A DNA stretch of 64,000 nucleotides. Origin: Hyposmocoma kahamanoa (Eukaryota; Arthropoda; Insecta; Lepidoptera; Cosmopterigidae). Position numbers and translations under genes: made by a program. The notes beneath the pieces are model-generated. The model ran no database searches. It was given only the letters and a program-made list of their open reading frames with translations, and was not told the origin of the DNA. Where the stretch lies: contig NW_020654422.1 of NCBI RefSeq assembly GCF_003589595.1, positions 18,949,405 to 19,013,404 of the forward strand. Reading direction: 5' to 3'. This document shows positions 12,251-21,600 of this stretch, piece after piece. How positions within the stretch are numbered: the first letter of the stretch is position 1; the number at the start of each line of letters is the position of its first letter.

Positions 12251-13830
12251 CTATGAGGAGCTGGAACCCGCCGCCCTTGTCAATTCCAAGTTGTTTTTCA
12301 CCAGGGAAGATTCTGGAAGACCGTTTTCCTTTACTTTCTCTTTGGATTTTGGGTCTACATGCTCTACTTGCTTTAGCAATTGAGTCCTCTCTTCCCGCGC
12401 TTTTCGCCACGCTAATGTTTCTTGTGGCGTCCATTCTGAAATGTTCATCCATATAGTTACGGAGATAAATATAAAAAACAACAAATGTAAATAAATATTT
12501 ACTCTCTTACCTAACAACCTGGAGTCCATTGCAATCCATTCACTGTTTATAGTTTGATCGATTTTTATTCTGTTTTGGTGGTTGGGCTCCAGCATTAATG
12601 TCACTAAAAGTTTGCAACTTTCTGAGAGACTGTCCACATAACGCGAACGGAACTTCCAGTTTCTGTTAATCTGCGCTTGGTAGAGTTGTTTGATGTGCTT
12701 GTCTTCAAAAGGCATGGCCCTGTTTAACATAACAAATAATACTATTCCTAGCGACCACACGTCTGTGGGTTTAGGATAGTAAGGAGAGCCCTGTAATATT
12801 TCTGGAGCGGTGTAAGATAAAGATCCGCAAAATGTCTCACTATGGACGTCACGGAATTTCTTGTCTACACAATATCTGGAGAAACCGAAGTCGGATAATT
12901 TGGCGTTTTGGTTAGCCGTTAAAAGCACGTTCTCACATTTGATGTCCCTGTGAGCTATTTCGAGCTCATGCATGTACTGGATGGCGAGTGCCAACTGCCT
13001 TGTCCATATTCTAGCCTGGTCTTCCTGCACTGCGCCTTTTTGCAAAATATATTCCAGCAAGTCTCCATGCTCCATGTACCTCATGAAGATGAAGTATTTG
13101 TATCTTCGCTGGAAAATACTGTGAGTGTGCACTAAGTGTGGATGACTGAGTTTTATTAACATCTCAATTTCTCTGGGAAGGAACTTCTTAACGAAATCTT
13201 TGGGCGCTGTGTTTGTGTCTATCACTTTGCACGCTAGTACGGAAAGTTTGTCATTTTTGTTCGGGTTTCTATACTCGGCAAGGTACACCTGTTTCATGAA
13301 AGCAATGTCATAAACCCAGCTACGATACTTGTAAATAAATACACGAAGTAGTAGAAGTACAACCTTCGCATACGACCCCTCGTTTACTTTTTTTATGATC
13401 CTGTAACCACGCGCTGCAAGAGTTAGTTGCTCAGAACCGGACAATTTTAATTCTTCTTCAAGGCGGTGATGACTCTGAAAACATTATTCGCCGTAGTGTC
13501 CTCAACTGACACTGGCGCAAAGTCGAAGCGTCGCGTCGCGTCCTGTTTTTCAACTATAACGCCTGCCGACGCGTGACGACGCTCGCATTAGTGCGCCTGG
13601 ATCACAGTGTGGTCGGCGTCTGACGCCTCACAACGCTCTCGACTCTTGACTCCATATTTACATAACACAAATTTGTACCTTAACATTGGGAAAATAGAGA
13701 TGAATATGCTATAGGCGAAAAACATGACGCGTCGCGACGCTTCGACTCTTGCGCCAGTGTGAGTTGAGCCTTAACGTCAAAATGTGCAATTGAAACACTG
13801 CTTCCTTACCTTGCTTTTACCCCCCTCCAT
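12251..13830 (-). CDS. TSSK-like serine/threonine kinase B
   Basis: Second of three tandem TSSK-like kinases. Exons in transcript order: 13830-13810 (ATG, MEGGKSK), 13474-13364, 13288-12511, 12435-12251, giving 364 residues. The short first exon is inferred. The frame of the second exon has no ATG before the kinase domain, only a TAA upstream, while 13830-13810 supplies an ATG, a phase-0 end and a strong GTAAGG donor. Motifs: NEGSYAK glycine loop, LACKVID, HRDIKCEN, DFGFSRY, SYTAPEI, WIAMDSRLLG. The tail starts EWTPQETLAWRKAREE, which matches the start of the C tail in spacing. Exon 12511-13288 is 778 bases, exactly the length of its counterpart in C. Intron 13289-13363 is 75 bases, in frame and free of stops. 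Intron 1 holds a MITE. Confidence 0.85.
13499..13770. mobile_element. MITE in kinase B intron 1
   Basis: Inverted ends: ctcaactgacactggcgcaa at 13501 pairs with the reverse complement of ttgcgccagtgtgagttgag at 13749, and the match goes on through agtcgaagcgtcgcg on both sides. About 270 bases, without coding capacity. The GGCTCAA-type end resembles the MITE at 13914-14236. Confidence 0.75.
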
Positions 13831-13913
13831 CTACTTAGCTGTTTCTTTGTTTAGCCGTTATGTTCGCTAGAGATTTTATCATTTCACTTGCCTGTGAAGA
13901 TATGACACAATTA

Positions 13914-14236
13914 GGCTCAATTTACATTGCGGCGGAATGGAATGGAAGCGTCAATTTCGCCCCGATGCGCGAGAAGGCGCCTGCGCGTCGCTGGAATGCT
14001 CGAGCATTCAAGCGACCACGTTTTGAAGCTGTAGTATTTCGTCCACGTTTGAGGATACTGCGCCTGCCTTCACGCCACTTCCCGCGTGCAAGAATTCAGC
14101 AGAAGACGCGTGACGTGAGTTTTGGCTCGTATCTAGTTTGTACGTTACCCAATTGACTATAAGGTTCATTATGCTACATACCATATTGTTACAAAAATTC
14201 ACTTCCATTCCGTTCCGCCGCAATATAAATTGAGCC
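13914..14236. mobile_element. Harbinger-like MITE with TTA target duplication
   Basis: Terminal inverted repeats of about 35 bases begin GGCTCAATTTA and continue through ATTGCGGCGGAA with a few mismatches. They are flanked by TTA at 13911-13913 and at 14237-14239. A three-base TWA duplication is the habit of PIF/Harbinger elements, so the class is inferred from that. It lies in the spacer between kinases C and B. Confidence 0.8.
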
Positions 14237-14422
14237 TTAGGTATTCATAGAAATGGCTTAATATGATTAATTAAAATCGATATTATTTTCATAAATACAT
14301 ACATATCCATACAAATCCACGATTGTGTTAGAAAAAAAAATGTTATGGTTAATTTTGATTGTTTAACGTTGATTTTAACATATTTTACTGGTTAATACAA
14401 TAACGAATTGTAAGTTTTTGTT

Positions 14423-16452
14423 TTATGAACGTAACGTATGCACAACATCCATTATCGACGGTAATATCGAACTCAGGGACTCTGACTCTAGACGGCATTC
14501 AAGCTGAGATATCACAATTCAGTTCATCCCGACTTCACAATGTGGCTTTCTGACAGTCTTCTATCCTGCAGTTGAAATGAGGTGTAGTTAACACTCTTTT
14601 TTCGAAAACAATAAACATATTTGAAACATTTTGTAACAATACGCATCGGGAAAATGACTGCGTATATCTCCGCTTGGATTCCATGCTCAAAGAATATTAT
14701 TGATTTTAAAATACATTTAACGGAAAGCGATGTTAAAAACATTTGAATTACCCTGTACGAGTTTCGAGGACCATCGAAGATGTCGCCTTCACGCTTTTTA
14801 GGTGCGTTTTTGTGGGAGTCTGAAAGTCTTCTTCGTTCTTCTTTTGCTCGTTTGAGCGCCGCGCCTTCCACGGCGTTAAGGGCTAAAAAGTCATTGTTTC
14901 AACAAATCACGCCTACATCTGTGTAATTTTAGTAAAACTAAGGCTGAAATTTATAAAACGACATTTGACTTCGACTAAATACAGATGGCGAGCTAAGGAA
15001 GTTTTTCCTATATACAAAACTAATTTGTCTAAGTTTACTGCGTAAATTTAGACAAATTAGTTGTAAATCTCTCAGCCTTATTGTGGTTCGAATGTCTCTA
15101 ACTACGCGAGTTACGCTCTGATACGTAATACCCTTGTCGGAACAATAGCATATCGTCGAGGATAGTGCAATTACGCGTAACTAGCATTGGATTATGAGTT
15201 TCCATTTCGGTAATTTTGCGGCCAAATCAAATCCGCGTAAATGTTGTGGCAACCAAATTAACGTGATTTACTGGAATCTATTGTTGTCAGTCCATAACCA
15301 ACATAAATTAATACTTACTATGCAATAATGAAAGTCGTAGCCATTGAAATAAGAAAGTAATAACGTTAAAACCCAGTCCTGTAAAATTTGGTTTAGTGCA
15401 GTTACGCGCCTTTTCCCAATGCTACATGCGCGGATTTGCACTATCCCCAACGATATGTACTATAGTTATACTTACTAGTTAACCGACTGTCCATAGCAAT
15501 CCATTCAGAACTAAGGAGTTGCGTGGCTGTGTAGCGTAATCCTGGGTCGGGTTCCAATAAATGCTTGACAGCTGCTTTACACTCGAGTGAAAGAATACTA
15601 GCGACCCGTGAACGGAAACGGTACTTTTTGCCCATTTGCTGCTCGTACAACTTACGCATCCGAGTGTCATCGAATGGCATTGACTTATTAAGCATCACAA
15701 ACAAAACCACGCCCAGGGACCACAGGTCAGACGGCTTCGGCAAATACGGCTTTCCTCGCAATATCTCTGGGGCAGCGTACGACATCGATCCGCAGTAAGT
15801 CTCGCTTAGAACAGGCTCGTCGTTGTCGTCTACGCACACCCGTGCAAAACCGAAGTCTGACAATTTAACATTATAATTAGCAGTTAATAACACGTTTTCG
15901 CACTTGATGTCACGGTGCGTAATTTCCAGTTCGTGCAAATATTGCAGCCCCAGCGCCAACTGTCGTGTCCACACTCGCGATTGATTCTCGGAAACGCAGC
16001 CGTTCTTTAAAACATATCCTAGAAGGTCTCCATTCTCGCTGTATCTCATAAAAATATAATACTTAGTTTTTCTTTGAAATATGCTGTGCACATGGATAAT
16101 GTGTGGATGATTCAGTCGTATAAGAACGTCTATTTCGCGAGGTAAGAACTTAACTACAAAGTCCTTAGGAGCCTTTGATGTTTCGATGATCTTGCACGCG
16201 AGTACAGATTTATTAGAGTCTTCTCTACCAGCTGTATACTCCGTTAAAAATACCTGTCGGAGAGCAAAATGTGCATGAAAAGATACCTAACACAGAAAGT
16301 CCAAAGAATTCTCCACATCCATAAAACTTAGTACACATTAGATCAATAAAGGTTACTTTTGCATAGGCTCCCTCGCCAAGAAATTTGATCAATTTGTATC
16401 CTTTTGAATTCAATGTATTCTCTTCGGATTCGGATGTTTTCACTTCGGTCAT
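14423..16452 (-). CDS. TSSK-like serine/threonine kinase C
   Basis: Third tandem TSSK-like kinase. Exons in transcript order: 16452-16357, 16253-15476, 14882-14752, and an inferred last exon 14503-14423, giving 361 residues. The ATG at 16452 starts MTEVKTSESEEN, which precedes the kinase domain by the same distance as in A. Motifs: GEGAYAK, LACKIIE, HRDIKCEN, DFGFAR, SYAAPEI, WIAMDSRLT. The main exon is 778 bases, as in B, and the donor after DSRLT is phase 1 in all three genes. The tail has KRAKEERRRLSDSHK, close to the B tail. The last exon (LECRLESESLSS... to TAA) is supported by a TCTCAG acceptor, matching phase and a total length like A and B. Intron 3 contains two MITEs. Confidence 0.85.
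14938..15081. mobile_element. Short MITE in kinase C intron 3
   Basis: Ends TAAGGCTGAAATTTA and, inverted, TAAGGCTGAGAGATTTA. The centre is an imperfect palindrome around ctaatttgtctaa / ttagacaaattag. The element at 62789-63024 has similar ends. Confidence 0.65.
15148..15462. mobile_element. MITE in kinase C intron 3, uninterrupted copy
   Basis: Terminal inverted repeats: atatcgtcgaggatagtgca at the left; the right end read inverted is atatcgttggggatagtgca, and both continue to tagcattgg. The body has cgcgtaactagcattggat and ttgtggcaaccaaatta. A second copy at 40960-41450 is split by a SINE. The right end stops 13 bases from the exon donor at 15475. Confidence 0.75.
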
Positions 16453-16929
16453 GATACTACAGACATTGGGACAAGTATCGAGCACTCAGTACCCGTCGTA
16501 TCTTTCTTCAGCTCCAACTGTGGCATCAATGCCCATTTGTACATGACCAAGTGGAAAGTAGGCATGTTTACTATTTTTATGGGAAGTAACACTAAAATTT
16601 TGAGTTACATTTCGAATAACTTTTAACCGGTTTAATTTGGAAAGTGTTATTACAGCAAGGCTGACATTTAATGGCAGACTTATGCATGACATGAATTCTT
16701 CTTTCAAAGGTACCAGAGACAGGTAAAAAAATGGATAAAAAAATGTTTAGTTAACTGCAGCATAGAGATAAAATAATATTCGACCTTCAGTCTCAAATAT
16801 TTAATGATTAAAGATCAAAAGTTCTTCCTACAAGCTAAGAAAATCACAATAATTTCATAGCAAAAAATTGTCTATTTCTATGAATTGAATTCATATGGAG
16901 TAGAGCAATAAATATTATAAACACTTTGA

Positions 16930-17659
16930 TTACATTTCTAATTGATTTTTACTTAGAAATTCTCCTGCAAGTGATATTCTCTGTAGGAACGATTGCGACG
17001 GTGTCAAGAGCAGCTCGTATTTGTGGGTGTCAGGATGATCAGGATACTTTTTCTCTTTGCGTATCCTTTCTAACAAGTGCTGTGGTTCACATTTTGGTTT
17101 CAACTTCCAGTCATTGTTTAGGAAATCCTGTATTACTTTTGGCAATAATAAATTTAATGTCGCCTTTGCTTTCCTAGTGCTTGGTGGTTCTAATTTTTCC
17201 ATTTCCTGTGGTTTCTGTGGTACTATTATATCGTCTACTTCGACTTTTGCCTGAGATCGAGAAGGCTCTTCTTTCTCAGAGCGACCTGCATTTTCCATTT
17301 CTTCAGCAAATTGCATTTTAGCTTCAGTAGCGTTATAATAGAATTTTATTTGCTCCTTCAACATGTCCTTTAAGGCGTTGTCGTATTCAACTTGGTCTCT
17401 CTCTTTGCCTTGTAAATTCACATATCCTGCCTTTGTTTCTGTCTTAATCAAGACTTGATTTTGATCAAACTTAATTTCAGCTTCTTGTTTTGAATGCCTA
17501 CTGGCGTTAGTGGCTTTTGTTTCCTTGCTACTGTTAGTATTTGGCTCAGTATCTTTGACTACACTAGTGTTGGATGAAGCGCCAATCATAGTCATAATTT
17601 TGACGTTGTCTTCTTCCTCCAGAATCTGGTACATCCTATGGATTTCACTGATGTTAATT
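16930..17659 (-). CDS. Last exon of an unrecognised protein
   Basis: An open frame of about 242 residues begins at a clear acceptor (TTTATTTCAG before 17659) and ends at TAA 16930-16932. An in-frame ATG at 17634 (MYQILEEED) would allow a single-exon protein of 235 residues. The chain is hydrophilic, with many Lys and Glu and a Ser/Thr/Asn-rich segment near its start. It then has a likely helical, coiled-coil-prone part (KDMLKEQIKFYY, AKMQFAEEMEN). It ends in a more ordered segment, LLPKVIQDFLNNDWKLKPK ... YPDHPDTHKYELLLTPSQ. No signal peptide or membrane segment is seen. I do not recognise the family. It sits between kinase C and EDEM2, and the 5' exon, if any, must lie in 17660-18668. Confidence 0.6.
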
Positions 17660-18668
17660 CTGAAATAAAAAATAAGCATTATTTCTAGTTTGCGACAAAT
17701 TGTTTGCTATTGTTGTGCCCACAGAACAATAAATACAGTAGAAGTGGTTAGTTAGCGTCTGACGCGTGCCAACACTAGGTCTCGAAAGACCTTCTTGACC
17801 TCAGTTCGCCATTTTCACTTTGTCGGTATGGTCGTGTCATTCTTTCGCGCAAATTCTCTAAAATCGCAGAAAAATGCCCTATTGTGCTGTTTTGGAGTGC
17901 AAAAATAATAGCCACACAAAAAATATTACCCATACAGTATTTCATATCGTCGTTAAGTTTTATTTAAAAAAATTTAAAAACAAGTAAAATAAAGAACTTA
18001 ACTATCTTATTTTAGTATTTTTCTAATATGTTAATATTACGACTACTTGTAATCAACAAATACTTGAACATAAATTATTCTATATAGAATCGATTAATTG
18101 AATGGAATCAATCAATCGATTTAGAGCGAGCGAAAGGAGGTTTCCATCACTAAATAGTTCTTGTGATGTCATAGTGGGTACAAAAAATGTGGCACGCTTG
18201 GTATTCACACAAATTGCTCTACTTGCGGCGTCTATCTAGATATGTCTGTGATGTTAATCGTTCGTCGTAGTCTAGCTACTGGCCGCAAGATGGCAGCACG
18301 TTGGATAAAATTTCAATATAAAATCAAAACGTCGTAACTTGCAATAAAGGTATTGCACTTACAACGATATAGCGACTGGGTAAACTTTAAATTATACTAA
18401 TCCAGAATTTGTTACGTCTTTTTATCAGAAACTATATCATTATCAAGATTTCGTAGTGTTTATCACTTTGTGTGCGATTTTGGCGACAGCGGTTCCGATA
18501 GTAATCGCGGCTCAAGGCACTTCCATTGTTTTATTTTGATCCGTGTTAGTGCCTATACGTGGGTCTCGTTTCTTGCGTATGAAATGTATAAGCTTTTGCA
18601 ATTTTGTGCAACATACGAGTAAAAACATTACATTAATTTTATAGAATAGTATATTATTCAGAATAAAT
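17660..18668. other. Spacer with a THAP-like fragment
   Basis: No complete gene is seen. A 37-codon plus-strand frame at 17874-17987 begins like a THAP zinc finger. The rest is AT-rich. The stretch would hold the 3' flank of EDEM2 and any 5' exon of the unrecognised gene downstream. Confidence 0.5.
17874..17987 (+). pseudogene. THAP-domain start fragment
   Basis: Starts MPYCAVLECKNN, the C-x4-C opening of a THAP DNA-binding domain, and reaches HTVFH, where THAP domains usually continue with a Phe-Pro segment. Here the frame runs into Lys/Phe-rich nonsense and a TAA after 37 residues. It is either a transposon-derived remnant or a first exon whose partner I could not find. Confidence 0.4.
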
Positions 18669-21600
18669 TTACCCATTTCTGGCTTCGTGACAACAGTGCA
18701 GCATAGAAGGGTCAATAGGATGCGCCTCGGTATTAAAAATGTAACCTCCGACATCTACTACGCATTCTCCGTTAGGTGTGTTGATAATCGAGCCGTGAAC
18801 ACCAGGGTTGTGGATGAAATTATCAGGATCAAAAAGAAGGTACAAATACTTTGTCGTTTCAGCTAGGAAGAATGATTCCATTCGATCTTCCTTGCGGTGA
18901 TCGCGAACATCTTTAATCTGGAAAGGAATTTATATTAATTCATTTGCAAGAAACCGAAAACTCTCGTAACTCAAAAATAAATAAATAAAAATTAAAATCA
19001 TTAATTTGGGGGACAACGACCGATAGTAAAAAAATTAAATTACAATTAAAATAAATAAAGTTAAGGTGAAAATAATTAATATAATCAATTAAAAAGTTAA
19101 AATTTCAGGGACATACAATAAAGTAAATAAATCTGTAGTTTATTGATGTTTAAATCGATAACCGCCATACCCGACACCATAGCGGGCATGCTAATCACAA
19201 CAGTGCCGGATATAGGGGTGATCTAACCTTTAAAAAAAGCTATCATAGCCAAAACGAGCGCATCGTTGTGTGGAAGCCAATAAATTTATATTCTCGTTTA
19301 TAAGTGGATAATTAATTATTATATTTAAATAAAAACAATCCCATTACTTCTATTTTTGAGTTTTCGACAGTATTTAATTTCATGTGCGAATATAATTTGC
19401 ATAGACATTGTTATTTATGAACTTAATGATACTTTCTAATATAATTAACGTAATGAATGTCTAAAAGAATACCGTAGCGTAACCGCAACTAGTCCTTGCA
19501 CTGTGTTGAATACTTCTCAAAATATCTTCCCCCATCTGCAATAATATCGGGTCTCTGGTCTCCCTGTATAAATACATGATGGATTCAATGAGCTCTGGTC
19601 TTAGAGGATAGCTCTCACGCGCCGATGACGCCTCGCCTGTGCCCAGGTTATATACTTCTGGCGTAAATCCGTATTGCTTCCATACGCTATGGTAGTTGTG
19701 AATTATACGCATCGCCGTGTCGCTTTCCCCTGAAATTACGTTATTTAAGTAAATCTACGTGTCATATAAGACTTTAAGAAGGAAACATTTTCAGTATCGT
19801 ACACTTGTACTTTTTTACCTCTGTATTGTCTTTGGCGTAGGTGAATGGTGTTAATAATCTTAGAATGATGTGGTTGTAATGAGACATTAATTGATATCAC
19901 TTAGTTGGCTTAACAATATTTTTTTTATACCCCGCACTAGGGAACCCTGTATCGCGGATGCCACGGACACACACATAGACAACCACAAATTACACCCAAA
20001 CTCACGAGAGAAATAAATATAGGCCATACAAATATTTCTCCTGGCCCGGGAATCCAACCCAGGACCTCTGCATGGCAGTCATGATAACCATTCACCATCA
20101 TTCGAGGTCACCGCTCGAAGCTCTGTGGTCGAAATACCGCAGATTGGTTTCGGGCGGTGATCGACTCGACTACTTTTTAATCGACTCGACTACTTTTTAA
20201 CTGACTATGACTTACATGTTTAGTTATATGCTGTTAGTGTAAGTTGTAATAAATAAATAAATAAATAAACCATTCGACCACAGAGGCAGTTCAAATTAAT
20301 AATGCCACCTCTCATATTTTACTCATTCGTTAGGCAGATTCTCCTGACAAGAATGGGTAAAAACTTTTAGAAGGTGCTCTTTGTCAACAAACATGTCTCA
20401 TTACAAAATTTATTTCAAATGTTAATAGACCAAGACAACCTGCAAAAACTAAATGGATGGATGACAAAAAACCATGGTAGTGATACCATTGTTTTTGTCA
20501 TCCATGTATGCACAAGCTGTATAATAATCATTAGTGCAAAGTAATGTTCACTATAGTTTTAAATCTCGTAAATGGCAAATTTTGAATATTAATCGAAAAT
20601 GAGTTCATTACCGCTTAAATGAATTTATGACTTTTGAAGATGATCTATCACATGAATGAAGGTGATCTGACTTGTAAGTCTTTATTACAAGTACTTATTA
20701 TGCACTTTAACAATAGCATTCTCACCAATAAGAGTAAGTAGCCCAGGGTAATATGACTCCAAAGACTGAAAGACAGGCAAAGTGACATGTCCTCGTAACA
20801 TAGTCGCCCACACGAACCAATCGTCCTTTTTTAAATATTTGTCGATTACTTGTCGTGCCTCTTTGAACATGGACATTAACTCAGGTTTCTCCAATAGAAT
20901 GGCTCCTGAAAATGTTTAAAATAATTAGATATATAATATATAATTTAGAATCTGCTTCTGTTCACCATAATCATAAAATATAGTAAATTAACTGAATAAG
21001 AAACAAATTTGCCATGGTGTATCTTTTTTGCGCCATGCAGGACATTCTTTTGATGTACTCCAACCAGTTTTCTGGGTTGCTGTTATAAGATACATTATAT
21101 ATACCTTTGACTAGATATTCATAGTAAGAGTCCACCCCTCCCCCAATACCAGCATCTTGTGCAGTCCAGCGGCCAGTCATCACATCAATGTGGTTGCCCA
21201 GGAGACCTATGGGTGATCTGTGGTGGTACAGAGCTTTTAGTGCATTGTATGCTACCTGAAATGTGATTATTAGTGTCTAATAAATAAATACACAAAGCTG
21301 TCATAAACCAGAAATGATTTTGGATTTTAAATACACAAGACTGGCTCACTATACCAGGAACATGACAACTGGATGTCGGTACTGTGAACAGCAAGAAATT
21401 TAAACTTAAATGCTGGTGTGATGATTAATAATAATAATAACAATAATTTATTTCATCAAAATGTTTACAATGCATGCATAACGGTTTAAGAAAATATGAG
21501 TCTAACCAACCCACCACCGCCCATGGTCCTTCCTGCCTCTCGGCGTACGGACTTAATCGCGAGAGGCGCTCACGGTACTTGCTCGGGGCTCTTTCCCGTG

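Noticed and set aside
13364..14752. A double-kinase fusion joining gene C to gene B
   Set aside because: The C exon ending at 14752 and the B exon at 13474 are both phase 0 and could join. However, C has its own fitting last exon (14503-14423) and B its own ATG exon (13830-13810), and the resulting three proteins have matching lengths.
20158..20275. A CRISPR-like or minisatellite array
   Set aside because: There are only two copies of a 20-base unit followed by an AATA microsatellite; no spacer pattern, and the genome is animal.
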